64,000 bases of DNA, from positions 1,947,001 through 2,011,000 of the forward strand of contig NC_059401.1 in NCBI RefSeq assembly GCF_905220565.1. Reading direction: 5' to 3'. The notes under the pieces are model-generated. The model was not told the DNA's origin. It made no database searches and saw only the letters and a program-made list of their open reading frames with translations. Positions 1 to 11,249 of this stretch are shown piece after piece (position 1 is the first letter of the stretch; each line of letters starts with the position of its first letter). Made by a program: the position numbers and the translations under genes. This DNA is from Melitaea cinxia (taxonomy: Eukaryota; Arthropoda; Insecta; Lepidoptera; Nymphalidae).

Positions 1-43
1 TGTTGTAAACAATTTTTTGAATCTGTTCAATTTTTATTGAGCA

Positions 44-385
44 CTAGCTGACCCGACAGACGTTATCCTGTCTTAACCATGTTATTGAATTCGAATTGGT
101 ATAATTTATAAAAAAAAATTTTAATACATACTCTTTGACGATATTTGGAGCACGAATTCTGTCAATTCTATGTCAAACGTCATAAAGTTACATTAAAAAA
201 GTTTATAGTATCCAAAGCGCTAAGGTTAGAATTTTCTAAAGTTTTTCTTTCATAAGAACCTTCTCCTGAGGATAACAAACAAAACAAAAAAAAAAAAGAA
301 TTAGCGAAATCGGTCCAGCCGTACACGCGTGACAGCATGACTAAGGGAAATAGGGATTCATTTTTATACAATTATATAGACAATC
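44..385 (+). repeat. Interspersed repeat, family G (ACTAGCTGACCC head)
   Basis: It starts ACTAGCTGACCCGACAGACG and ends in the block GAATTAGCGAAATCGGTCCA followed by CATTTTTATA. A second copy with the same head and end is at 53266-53464. The 63-aa minus-strand frame inside it is a repeat shadow, not a gene. Confidence 0.6.
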
Positions 386-972
386 ATTGGACTGCAATTT
401 CTTACGCTGTTTAGTTTTATCGCCTATATTCTTATGGGGCCAAGTACTTGCGCGTAAAATTTGGCACTATTTTCACCAAAATTATATAATAATAGCTTTA
501 CTCCTAGGTATCTCAAGGCATCGAACTATTTAGATCTTAAATGAGATCTCCAAAGAGAGAGTATAATTTAAATAAATTTTTGGCCTATGTTTGTCTCTTA
601 AACATTCATAGTAAAATTATTTTTCAATTAATTTGTTACATTATGGCAAACTGTTACTGGTAATGATTTCATGCAGTTCGTACCGAAAGAGTTCCAAATA
701 ACCATAGATCAAAAAATAGTAGAGCTATATAATAGCTAGCGTCATTTCTTTTGTCGTTAATCTTGTACAATGTTATATTATTATGATGTTTGAAATAGAG
801 TATTAAATATTAAAAAAAAAAAAATTGTAAATTAGTGACCCCACAAATACGTTTTTTTTTTCATAAGTATTAAAGTAGATAGATCTAAAAACCGTTTATA
901 CATTTTTCGCATTACAGCAGTGCGGGCTGTAGTCTGACTTGTAACTTACCAATCGTATTTTTTTGTATAATT
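386..972. other. Unrecognised AT-rich sequence
   Basis: I see no reading frame with coding character and no repeat family I can match elsewhere in the window. Short poly-A and poly-T runs only. Confidence 0.5.
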
Positions 973-1190
973 AGGTCGGCAAACAAGCGTGCGGTTCACA
1001 TGGCGATCAGCGATTACCATAGCTTAAGCCGCATTACAACTCTGTCACCTTACTCACAACAGAAACACAATACTGTTTTAAAACAGTATTATTTCGCTGT
1101 GATCTTCTGTAAGGTCGAGGTACTACCCCAGTCAGACTGCTCTAGATTGTGAGCAGGATTTCCTGCTCTGCCTTACCTCAGTTTTACTAT
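973..1190 (+). repeat. Interspersed repeat, family C
   Basis: Begins AGGTCGGCAAACAAGCGTGC and ends TGCTCTGCCTTACCTCAGT. The same order of blocks recurs at least eight times in the window on both strands. Its centre has a perfect 22-bp palindrome (1069-1090), which other copies keep in altered form. Confidence 0.75.
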
Positions 1191-2497
1191 TTATGTAGGA
1201 TTAATTATAAAGTCAAAAGGCTGAAATAATTAATTCAAAGTAAGCAATAAGCAGAAGCTACCTACCATTGTCTTATTGTGACCGATACAGATACAATATG
1301 AACTTAATTAATTAACGATGAATTCAGAATAATAATGATGGATGCTACGATAGAAGTGGTAACCTATATATAACCATTAAATAAATATTATTTTTCTTTT
1401 TACGTTTCAGTCTGTTGTTGCAATCATATATTATATTATTATAATCAGTCCTGGATTAGCCTATAAGCTATTTAAGCAATTGCTCAGGGCATCCCGTCTA
1501 GGTCAGGCACCTGAGACGACCGAGAAAAAAGGAAAAAAGAAAAAAAGAGCACACGGAAGTTAAAGCCATTTCAATTCATTCTTTGTTGTTCACTTAAGAA
1601 TGAGGGGCCTCATAGGGGAAGATTACTTAGGCCATCAATTTACCTTAATCCGGCACTGTTGATGATAATTCTCGGGCACAATACTAAGGCTTATTACAAA
1701 AATCCAATCACCTTATGTACTAGACGTTTACAATGATGATAATTCTGTCAGGGCTCTATAAAGAGTGGATGCGTCTCGAGTGATCATTTTAAAATAATAA
1801 AATACATACAAACAAAAGTCAATTACATTGAGAGTTAGATGTCGTTCTTATGTCAAGGTACTCCTTCTTTCAAATTTTTATGACGATTTTTCAATTCGTA
1901 CCCAATTTTTGTTTGATGAGTATCTATGAATGATATGTATGTGTATAGTGTAGTAGATGTAGTTTTATTTTGGGGGGAAAGTATCATAGCAATAGATAAG
2001 AAAATAAAATGTCCACACGTAATTTTTAGATGAATGAATTAGTGGAACTTTGTGAGAATACAAATTTGAAATTTAAACATTCCATTTGATACGTATATAT
2101 CGTTTTAGTAACGTTTAACACAAATATAAAATTTTTAAAAGAATGGTAATTTGAGTATATAAATTAATAAACAGCGCGGTTAAAATGCAAATATCTTTAA
2201 TTTCAAAGGAATATTTGATCTATACAGTTATGTATTGAGCCTTGGGACCGTCTTGACCTTATGCTGAACAAGCGTGATGTACTTTGATGTTGAGAGTTCG
2301 CTATTCGATGGATAAGGAGTGGGTTAAATCCAATATCCGTTCGTCTAGTATGTTTCTTGAACAAAATTTGCGCTCTATATTGTACGACAAAGGGAAATGA
2401 AGGACAGAATTATACAGGCGTAAATCTATAATATAAGATGCGGATGTATTTGATTTAATACATAAATATATATTATTTTTTTTTTAGTAATGGTAAG
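1191..2497. other. Unrecognised AT-rich sequence
   Basis: No coding frame or repeat match that I can support. A purine-rich stretch lies near 1524-1550. Confidence 0.5.
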
Positions 2498-2512
2498 GGT
2501 CACTACCCTATT

Positions 2513-2813
2513 TGTATTGGGCTCGATTTTCCGCATTTAGACGCAAAGGTGGTCCATTATGCGTGAAAAGTGGGCTGACTAGTTCAGCCAGCCCAGCTCC
2601 TTCCAGAAGCTCAGAAGCCTCCTGGGGCGTTCACAGGCTTCTCGGAGCGTCCTTATATCCTTAAGGATGGTAGCCCGGTGTGCGGCCACTCCCTCGCATT
2701 CCAGGATTACGTGGGCGGCTGTTTCTTCAGCAGCCAGACAGCCCCTGCAAAGAGGGCTGTCTGTTGCATTCATGATGAATAGTTGGTGATTGAGTGCCAT
2801 GTGGCCGGTAATC
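2513..2813 (-). pseudogene. 5'-truncated LINE, ORF2 C-terminus
   Basis: The minus-strand frame 2579-2812 starts in the middle of a LINE ORF2 (TGHMALNHQLF) and continues into a zinc knuckle of the form C-x2-C-x7-H-x4-C (CRGC, then H and C), ending GWLN and a stop. This arrangement is typical of the extreme C-terminus of Jockey/R1-like LINE ORF2 proteins. About 65 bp of 3' UTR follow without a clear poly-A. The insertion is flanked by a 15-bp direct repeat GGTCACTACCCTATT (2498-2512 and 2814-2828), a convincing target-site duplication. The copy keeps only the last 75 or so codons of ORF2, so it is dead on arrival. Clade is uncertain. Confidence 0.8.
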
Positions 2814-2828
2814 GGTCACTACCCTATT

Positions 2829-3837
2829 ATAATGATATATATTTTTTTGGAATTTGCCCTCAAGAATCGATTTTCATGTATGGCCCCCGGTATGAAAAAC
2901 TATATGGAGAAAAATCTACTGAACGAATGACCTCCTCGGTTAATGTGCTATCAAACACAAAAATAGTTTTTCAATTAGAACCAGTAATTCCTGGGATTAA
3001 CGACTTTTCAGCTTAACGTTATTAGTTTAGGTATATATAAATAAAGGTGAAGTGTCTTTCGTTCAACTGCAACGTTTGCAAAGTATTACAAAGAACTGTT
3101 CAGGCTGCGGTAAAAGGGTACGAATAAACGACCGTATGCATATTTGATACTCTAGTGACCAAAAACAAGCTATACAGTAAAAAGTGAACATTGAAAGTTA
3201 CTAGGAAGTTTGTACAGTTCTATGTTGGTCTAATTTTAGAAATGATTGGAGAAATATTACATTACGTTCGCACTTTATACGGGAATATGAGTGTGCTTTA
3301 GACTAGACGACTGGAGTTAAAATTATGCACAATAGGCCTGCACTGTGTCTTAGATATACGAAACATAATTGGCTGAGTGAAAGAAAAAAATAATATGTGC
3401 TCGCAATTTTCTTTCTTGCTCCGTTCACCTCGTCCGATCACACCTTTCGTAACGCTCTCGTCACTCATTCACCAGCTTACTCCTCAATCAAGCGTGCGTA
3501 AAAAGTTATACTTCAACAAATTCTGGATCCACGTTCTCGTATTAACATGATTTGAATAGATAAACATATTAGTTTTCGAGTTTAACTTCGTAAATGAGAA
3601 GTTTTGATTTAGATTTCCGTCGGTCCTTGCGAAGTTCGATTTGCTTTAGATCGTAATCAAATTGGAATTAGTTCCATTAATCGATCTTTAATTCTTAGCT
3701 GATAGAAGATCAACCGTTAGGATCATTTACATTCAGTGAAAATATCGCCTATCAAATTATGATCATTGTTATGTATGACACTGTGTTATCAACAAGTATT
3801 TTTGAACATTTGTGTTAATTATCTAATTTCTCTCTTG
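2829..3837. other. Unrecognised sequence with one shared block
   Basis: At about 2905-2938 the block AAATCTACTGAACGAATGAC recurs at 13797-13822 and loosely near 48580, so part of this is old repeat. The rest is AT-rich and unrecognised. Confidence 0.4.
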
Positions 3838-3925
3838 AAAGAGTCCGCCAACCAGCAGTTGAACGGCGTGTTGGTTTAAGCTTCGACCCTTCTTCTACAT
3901 TAAGAAAGAGGGTTAGGCCCATATA
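3838..3925 (+). repeat. SINE family A, degraded 3' fragment
   Basis: The block from GTCCGCCAACC to AAGAGGGTTAGGCCCATA is a diverged version of the 3' third of the family A SINE seen intact at 13378 and 26383. The 71-aa minus-strand frame over it is a shadow. Confidence 0.55.
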
Positions 3926-4512
3926 AAGATCCGTTAAAAGATAGAAGAGTGCATAGCGGACATCAGAATAACTGTATACGATTTTCTGTAATTTCTGTTT
4001 AGCGATAAGACCGCCTGTTGTACATTTCAATAAAGAGTAAATTAAATTAAATTAAAATTATCAGAAATAAAAACCAATGAATAATATTATAATTATAAGT
4101 AATAATAGAATTATTGAGACCATATCTATGACCAGTTAATGCTGAATCGTCTATCTTGTCTACGATTTTAAGCTTATTTCCGTTTCAAGCGTTGGTCGTA
4201 GCATTTTCGTTACACAACTAAAATCTTAATTTTCCTTTCCCATGAACTGCTGAACAATTCCTTTCAAGAGCCACTTTTCAAAGGCAATGTTGTTAAAGCG
4301 CTTAAAATTACCCTTTTCTTAAAATTTCATCCAAAATACACGCCTTTTTGAGTCTGAAAATTGATTTTGTATTATGGAGTACGGTTGGTTGAGGAAGATT
4401 TTAAAGAATGAAAATAAATCTTTTGATACATTAATTATTTAAATAAATTTCATAAACTTTTATTTAATTCTCAATGGTTCATTTAGTTCATTTTTATTGA
4501 TAGAGTACAGTA
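3926..4512. other. Unrecognised AT-rich sequence
   Basis: Nothing identified. Confidence 0.45.
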
Positions 4513-4753
4513 TACATCCTGCTCAAGATTTGGACAGTCCGTCTGGGAAAATACCTTACAGAAGATCAAAGCTAAATAATATTGGTCTCAAGCAATGTTG
4601 TGTTTCTGTGTTGAGTAAGGTGGGCATAGCTCCTAGTCTGGCTCCGGGGTAGGATTGGCAACTTTTGCAAATTGTGAAACTTTTGGTGTTACAAGCGTTT
4701 ATAGGCTTCAGTAACCGCTTGCCATCAGGTGTGTTTTCCGACCTAGTTGAGTA
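4513..4753 (-). repeat. Interspersed repeat, family C
   Basis: Inverted relative to the 973 copy: it ends, on the plus strand, with CATCAGGTGTGTTTTCCGAC. Diverged but with all blocks in order. Confidence 0.65.
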
Positions 4754-5248
4754 AAAATAAAGTTTGAAATTGCGATCCTATTTTGATAGCTTGGTCCAAT
4801 CGACCCTGAGTTAGTTTTGTAGGTGATGTGACGGTGTAATTTCGTTTATTAGTAGTTGGTTCACGTGACGTACGTTGTCTGAATTTCATTAGTAGTCAGT
4901 CCCTCCTTCAAGTCTTTTGGCCGCTATAAAAGGTTGCCTATATCTTTCTCAAGGTCTAAAAAAGACTAAAAAAAGATATAATTAGTTATCCAGTCCTCGG
5001 TTACTGTAATCCATTAATTACGTGAGCTATTTTTCGATCAGTTTAGACCCTCCCCCCTTATTTAAGATTTAGTGAGATTTGCCTGGACCCCCCCTCCCCT
5101 TACGTGACATTGACGTTGAATATTATAGAAATTGACGGGAAATAACAAAATGTTCAAGTGTAGTTCGATACTTAATTTATTTAAATTAAATAAAATTTAA
5201 AGTAAATACTAAATGATTTTAATAGCTATGAGATTGATTTTAGCGAAC
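4754..5248. other. C-rich old repeat, left of family I copy
   Basis: The piece near 5040-5100 (TTTAGTGAGATTTG followed by a C-run) resembles the piece near 5925-5975 (AATGAGATTTGGTGAGATT followed by a C-run). The two lie on either side of the family I repeat at 5249-5868, so the family I copy may have split one older repeat or may sit between two copies. Confidence 0.35.
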
Positions 5249-5868
5249 ATAATTGTGTTTGCTCGCAAACGAAAAAAAAACCGACTTCGATTACATTGAC
5301 AAGTAAGATACAACGTAGATCGACAAAAAAATAGTCAAACAACTACGCGTTATCAAAGATTACTCAAAAAGTAGTTATCAGATCTCGATAAAATTTATAT
5401 GTGACTACATGATAAACATCAGCTTTCGATTAAATTAAAAATTATCAAAATCGGTACACCCAGTAAAAAGTTATTACGGATTTTCGAGAGTTTCCCTCGA
5501 TTTCTCTGGGATCCCATCATCAGATCCTAGTTTTCTTATCACGGTACCAAACTAGGGATATCTTCTTTCCAACAAAAAAATAATTATTAAAATCGGTACA
5601 TCCAGTGGAAAGTTATGCGGTATAATACAACGTAGGTCGACGAAAAAAGCGTCAAGTAAAAACGCATTATTAGATATAACACGAAAAGTAGTTGTTAGAT
5701 CTCAAATAAATTTAAATGGGACCAATTGGCGCACACCACCTTTCGATTAAAACAAAATTTGTCGAAATAAGTCTACCCGGTCAAAAGTTCTGATGTAACA
5801 TACATAAAAAAAAAATACAGTCGAATTGAGAACCTCCTCCTTTTTTTGAAGTCGGTTAAAAATGTAAT
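5249..5868 (+). repeat. Interspersed repeat, family I (partly dimeric)
   Basis: Begins GTTTGCTCGCAAACG, poly-A, AACCGACTTCGA, and ends TTTTTTTGAAGTCGGTT. The middle contains the same blocks twice (TACAACGTAG + TCGACRAAAAA at about 5310 and 5626), so this copy is an imperfect internal dimer, longer than the copy of about 350 bp at 32572. The near-terminal AACCGACTTC and GAAGTCGGTT are inverted with respect to each other. Confidence 0.65.
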
Positions 5869-6325
5869 GTTTAATGTGTAATATTTTGTATTTTTGAAGT
5901 TGATGTGAAATTTTCGATTATCCCCTCTCGGTTTAAATGAGATTTGGTGAGATTTTATTCGACCCCCCCCCCCTCAATCTGAGCTCATGTTATTAATGGA
6001 TCTCCCCAAAGTATCCGTAAATTCGGGCATGTAATAAACCTAATAAACCGCGATAAAATTTAAAAAAGTTGCTCCGTTATAATAATTACCTTTAAAAAAA
6101 ATCTTCAAAATCTCATTCAATATCATTCATCATCTTCATTCTTTCGTTAGGCGTGAAAGTGATATATTCGAAATTCGAATTTATAATATTAGTATGGAAT
6201 AGAAGTTTGAAAATATAGAACGCGGCTAGATGCAGTTAATTATTTTCTTATGGTCTTACATTTTCTTCAGTAGGGAAGCAAATGAAAAAAAAAAGAATTT
6301 ACCAAAATAGATTGTCCGGATAAAC
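5869..6325. other. Unrecognised AT-rich sequence
   Basis: Contains the second C-run repeat piece near 5925-5975 and otherwise nothing I can identify. Confidence 0.4.
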
Positions 6326-6562
6326 ATGGCAAATAAAAGAGTATTGAAGTCAACCCTTGCTCAGAGTCATAAAAGCGACTTAAATTTTATAACGTTCTTT
6401 TCGTCGAGGTTAAGGAAGTTAATCGAAAATTGCGATCTTCAAACAAAGATAGTGGAGAAAGGGGATCGTTTCGATGTCTTTTTTCACTGCAATAGTTTCA
6501 TTGAAATGAGATTACAAAAACAGCAACGGAAATTGGATAAGGATGTCCATTGCCTATCGTAA
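6326..6562 (+). CDS. Small open frame of 78 codons, unknown
   Basis: A 78-codon frame starts at AAACATGG, a favourable context for animal initiation. The product is basic and lysine-rich (for example QKQQRKLDKD near the C-terminus), with no signal peptide, membrane segment or motif I recognise. It overlaps none of the repeat families identified here. In AT-rich non-coding DNA a frame of this length can arise by chance, and no splice sites or poly-A signal frame it convincingly. It is listed as a weak candidate only. Confidence 0.15.
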   Translation: MANKRVLKSTLAQSHKSDLNFITFFSSRLRKLIENCDLQTKIVEKGDRFDVFFHCNSFIEMRLQKQQRKLDKDVHCLS

Positions 6563-6886
6563 TTTCAAACTATACTGCCATTTTTATTTAGTTCCGGTAG
6601 ATCAAACTCTATCTAGTATATCGTTCTAAATCACACACTTCAACAGTTTATCTTACTTACCAGATGTGAATATTGAATGAAATAAAAATGGGTAATTTAT
6701 TATTGCATTTATAGTGATAACGATTTTAGGTTCAACATTGTAAATGCTTTTTACTAAGGGTTAGAGCATCATCATTTCCTGACCACTACGTTGTTTGAAG
6801 TACTACATCAATGGATTGTCAAGTAGAAAAAGGAAAAACAAGGCTGCCTAAAATATCATTTTTATCATTATATATAGATTGAGTCT

Positions 6887-7050
6887 TTCCCGGTTGTTAT
6901 CATGTACACTTGCTAGCGATCATTACTCATAGTAGGGAATATAGCCGCCAACTCGCATTGGAGCAGCGTGGTGGATTAAGCTTTGATTCTTGGTAAAGGC
7001 CTGTAATATCCCACTGCTGGGCATAGGGCTCTTTCCCCATGTAGGAGAAT
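6887..7050. repeat. SINE family A, rearranged fragments
   Basis: From 6887 to about 6998 the plus strand matches the 3' half of SINE A (CCCGGTTGTTATCATGTACA onward to GGATTAAGC). From about 6999 to 7048 the following piece matches the same SINE's last part on the opposite strand (CCTGTAATATCCCACTGCTG). The end is therefore inverted. Confidence 0.6.
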
Positions 7051-7145
7051 CTGATGGTAAGCAGTTAACGTAGCTAACTTATTGAAATACGCCGGCAACA
7101 CCAGAAGCAATACAAGAACGTTGCTGATCTTCCCCGCGAGTTATT
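7051..7145 (+). repeat. Interspersed repeat, family C fragment
   Basis: GGTAAGCAGTTAACGTAGC and GCAACACCAGAAGCAATACA match the left part of family C. The right part with the hairpin is missing. Confidence 0.5.
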
Positions 7146-7919
7146 GTGCGCTATGTAAATACATTCACTATTTCATAAGGCAAATGTTAAACTCCTTTCT
7201 ACATATTTACATTTTTAGTCATTAATTTACGTGTTACGAAACGCTCTACGCCAGGATTTGCTGACCGGAGTTTGCTTCGAAACATTCCCACGTCTCGAAT
7301 CGGTAGCCGGAGCTTGTTACGAAACTTTCCCACCATGGCATCGCACCTGAGCATCGCACCTGGGCACCGTGTGAAACGACCCAACATGAAGAACCAAAAA
7401 CAACCCGATGCTCCGACTGAGCGATCTTTAATTTTAAGTCACTCTTGTTTCTCACATCGAACAATTGTCACGTGTAATTAATTATAATTTAGTAATAATA
7501 AATTTAATTTTAAATTAAACTTTGCTTTTTTTTTGCAACCTTCGGCTGTCGCTTTATAATTTACGTACGTATTTTATAAATAAAATCATGTATCTGCGTA
7601 CCTAACGCAGTGTACGGCAGATAATTAAAACAAAACAATCAATGTTTACTGTTTAATTTTACGTAAAAACTACGCAAACAAGACTAAATCACTATACACG
7701 TATTAATTAAAATGAGTGGATTCTGGTGAGTACTGAACTAATGAGGTTTTAACCGTATGTAGGTTAGTTATTTGCTTAGTTTTTATAAATGACGAAATAT
7801 TTTTAGCCTTGGTTAATAAATAATTTATTGATTTGATTTGTTAAAAAAGTTACCGTATCTATCGAAAATTGAAACAATTACAAAGGGCTTACAACTCTAC
7901 AGGATGAAATTAGTGTGGT
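7146..7919. other. GC-richer block with two short direct repeats, then AT-rich
   Basis: Between about 7225 and 7410 the composition is less AT-rich and all of several frames stay open for 60-70 codons. Two imperfect 27-bp direct repeats lie at about 7265 and 7308 (CCGGAGTTTGC...TTCCCAC and CCGGAGCTTGT...TTCCCAC). I cannot assign a frame or a function. Downstream is AT-rich and unrecognised. Confidence 0.35.
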
Positions 7920-8255
7920 TATCTATTTATTTATTTATCTATTTATTTATTTATTCTTAATGTACTCCGAAATACACACACATATAAAGAAAGATACAAT
8001 ACAAGATGTACAAAGGCGATCTTATCGCTAAATAGCGACTTCTTCCGGATAACCTTTGGGTACTGGACACGATATAGACGCGACAGTTATGACTTAATGA
8101 GCGACATATAATGCTTTTTGAGGCGTTGCTTGAAGTAACCTTGCGTTGGAGCTTGTTTTATTGAAAGCGGAAGAGAGTTCCATAGACGGACAGCTTTAAC
8201 AGTAAATGAATTGGAGTAGAAGGAAGTAGAATGGAGGAAGAAATATCTATGATTA
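7920..8255 (-). pseudogene. LINE 3' end, CR1/Jockey-like ORF2 C-terminus
   Basis: On the minus strand a frame from about 8251 down to a stop at 8087-8089 reads RYFFLHSTSFYSNSF, then AVRLWNSLP, then FKQRLKKHY. The WNSLP and FK..LK motifs are the hallmark of the C-terminal end of CR1/Jockey-type LINE ORF2. A 3' UTR follows, with the block GCGATAAGATCGCC that recurs at 17218 and 42856, and the element ends in a (TAAA)n-type tail, seen on the plus strand as TTTA repeats at 7923-7956. It is a 5'-truncated retrotransposed fragment. Clade is from memory of the family pattern. Confidence 0.7.
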
Positions 8256-9420
8256 CAGATTAAAAATTATTTCTAATAAGCGCGTATAATCTTAATTATG
8301 ACATTAAAAAATATTTCAGTATAGAGAAAAGGACTTTTCGTAGCTTTGTTTTTCGAGGTTAAACTTAAAGCCTAGAATATGTGATATCTTAATAGACAGT
8401 TTTCACATGAAACCTACTAAATTATTTCGATAAAACTTTGTATTTAGACAGTTCTGGATTCACCTAGGCTCTTTTTATCTCGAAGTTTTATCACATAATG
8501 CGTTGCGTAAAACGGTAGAACAAAGACTGTTTTAATAAAGAAATTTAGTTTCGAATTTCGTGCGTAGAAAGTTGCTAAGCCAGTTGAATAATAAATAAAC
8601 ATTTCATACCTCTAAGCCGACCGGCTTAGGCTGGTGACGTGTTAAATTTTGTCCATTATTTATAGAATCGTTTAAATAGTCGAGTTTCATTATAAATTTA
8701 CAGATCATCAGTTTGTTTTAATTGTGGTAACTCACTCACTGATAACAATAATTTATTATTGTATTTTATTGTAATATTTATATTGAGCTTAAGCCTCTTT
8801 CTCCATGTAGAAATCCATGACGCTGACACCAGAAGACTAGTCCATTTTCTGAATTTTATTATTTTGATTTTAACTAAATTTATGTGTTATCGCATTAGGT
8901 AATAAACCTGTAATGGTAGTATATTTATGGTAATAAATGAATAAAAAAATAAATGAATAAAAATTTGAATATATTAGATTAGATTTTCGATTATCCTAGA
9001 TCCTCATTCTACGAAGCCTTTAATAGAGGTTTTATTAGGTGTAACCAACGTGTTACATATAATAGTATTATAAAGAAAACTTTTCCTTACGTTAATATAT
9101 AAATAAATAAAAAATATATAGATTGATAGAAGTTAAAGCTGTTGCGCTTCTAGAAATATTTTTCCACCTTTAAAACAAAAGACAAAAGTGACTGTATTTT
9201 CCATTATCTTTGTGACTAAAGTCCTGAAACGCTTATCTTGAAGCCTCTTTTAGTCCTCATATTTTATAGAAAAGCTTTCTATAGCAAAGCGATTACGGTT
9301 TTTATATTCAAATGACGCTATAGCTTTAAAAAAAACTGCAGTTTATAATTTACCCGAGTTTTCATTTCGAGGTTTTTGCATTACTACGTCATTTTATTTT
9401 ACATTATATATTTAGTATAA
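8256..9420. other. Unrecognised AT-rich sequence
   Basis: Nothing supported apart from a short SINE-A-like tail fragment near 8790-8820 (AAGCCTCTTTCTCCATGTAG). Confidence 0.4.
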
Positions 9421-9630
9421 TACTAGCTGTCCCCGCAAACGTTGTTTTACCATATATCTTATTAACCCCCTTAATCCCCCCCTCTACAACTTAATGGTAT
9501 GAAAAATAGATATTGTTCGATTCTGAGACCTATCCGATATGCACACAAAATTTCACAAGAATCAGTCAAGCCGTTTCGGAGGAGTTTAATTACAAACACC
9601 GCGACACGAGAATTTTTTATATTAGATAAT
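9421..9630 (+). repeat. Interspersed repeat, family F
   Basis: Starts ACTAGCTGTCCCCGCAAACG, contains the C-run CCCTTAATCCCCCCCT and ends GACACGAGAATTTTTTATAT. Copies lie at 17537, 48942 and 53049. Confidence 0.7.
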
Positions 9631-10017
9631 GTTAATTTGTAAAATGACGATTTTAAATTGCTTTTAAAGCCTATTTGAATAAATTAGGTAGTTTTTGATT
9701 TTTATTTTGATTTTTTTATTTTTCCAAATTGAAAAAAAAGATTTTTTTATATTTTCTAATTTAATTATAAAAAAATCTAGTATAATTTTATATCTATTAT
9801 AAAATAAAACAGAACATTTCTGCGCTAGCCTAAGATGGGCTTTACTCTTCCTGCAGTAATTACTTAACTTATAAACGAAATACTGAAGTATTTACGGGAA
9901 CTTGAAATATTTATGGATCTGTAAATTGTAACTTTAGGATGCTGAATTTCAGGCTTAGAAATATCCAATGTTGTAACTCGTAGAATGGAGTAAAATGTCG
10001 GTAAGTTTTATTTCACT

Positions 10018-10053
10018 GAACGGTATAATTATTATTTAATAATTATACCGTTC
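10018..10053. other. Perfect 17-bp inverted repeat, 2-nt loop
   Basis: Arms GAACGGTATAATTATTA (10018-10034) and its exact complement (10037-10053). No promoter, terminator or gene end is visible next to it. Confidence 0.8.
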
Positions 10054-10114
10054 TAAATGGCAAAGAAACAAACGCACAGACAAAAACGAAACAAACGCGT
10101 TTTTGACTTCAATG

Positions 10115-10300
10115 TCTATACTAAAATTATAAAGCTGAAGAGTTTGTTTGAATGTGCTAATCTCAGGCACTACTGGTTTTAACTGAATTTTTTTGTGTGT
10201 TAAATAGTCCGTTTACCGAATGAGGCTATAGGCTTTATAATATCTTAATTACGTTTTTTTTTCAAACTAACGCGAGTAAAACCGTCGAGCACAGCTAGTC
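10115..10300 (-). repeat. Interspersed repeat, family J
   Basis: Block order: GTTTGTTTGAATGTGCTAAT, CAGGCACTACTGGTT, ATAGTCCGTTTACCGA, GGCTATAGGC, GAGCACAGCTAGT. A diverged copy lies at 54320-54530. The end GCACAGCTAGT is the complement of the head shared by families E-H. Confidence 0.55.
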
Positions 10301-11249
10301 ATTTATAAGGCGATCTCTAAAATATATTTAAAATACCTTCTATATGTAGAAATTTATGTAACTATTTTGTTATAAATTAGGGGATCGCCCCTGCTTTCTC
10401 AGGGGATATGTAGTAACGGATAACTTTGTTTTGGAATATCTTAATATATATAAATTAGATGTCGCGTTGTTTGTCCGCGATGGACTCCTAAACTATTTAA
10501 CCAATTTTAATCAAATTTGCACACCTGTGCAGTTTGATTCTACTTGAAAGATAGGCTATGTTTTATTTTGATATATATAATTGTTATATTAAGGAAAAAA
10601 AATAAGGCGGTTCGAATTTTGCCAGGTCAATTAGTGCTATATATATAAACTATCCAAATTTATAAAACTAAAAGTGTTACATGTGATCTTATTGTTTGAT
10701 AAATGTATATAGTCATATCGGTAAAAACTGAATTACTAAATTTGAACAAATTACCCCTAACATTCCTTTATTTTTTTAAACAACTAAATCGTCAAAGAAG
10801 TGTACGGCTCACCTGATGGTAAGCGGTTACCGTAACTTGTCTGCAACACATCGGAGGCGATTAATTTTTATAATTTAAGAACTGTAAAATATGGCTAGTA
10901 AAAAAGTTTTCGTTCTTTGTAATGTGTAAATTTGAACTGTTTCTAGACAAAAACATATAAAACATAGTACACACAGGAGTTCGTCAACATACACGCAAAT
11001 TATATATGTATGATGATAGCATGATAATCATTAATTTAAATTTAACCTTAGTTAAGCTGATTCTGTTCAGGTGAAAGATCAAACATTATTTATTTTTGCA
11101 CGCTAATTAATCATACATAATTTAATTTATCAAATTAGATCTATTATTCCAGGGTGTAATATACTACAGTAAAAACAGTTCACTGACGTAATTAACCTGC
11201 AATTGAAAATGTACGTAATTACGTTGGAATAAAAGCTAAATTTACTTAC
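10301..11249. other. AT-rich flank with repeat fragments
   Basis: A family C fragment is at 10797-10862 (GTACGGCTCACCTGATGGTA). A short repeat-like unit is at 10440-10640 (GTCGCGTTGTTTGTCCGCGA). The rest, up to the exon at 11250, is presumably intron of that gene; no downstream exon could be found. Confidence 0.4.

Noticed and set aside
3815..4030. 71-codon minus frame
   Set aside because: Covers a degraded SINE A fragment.
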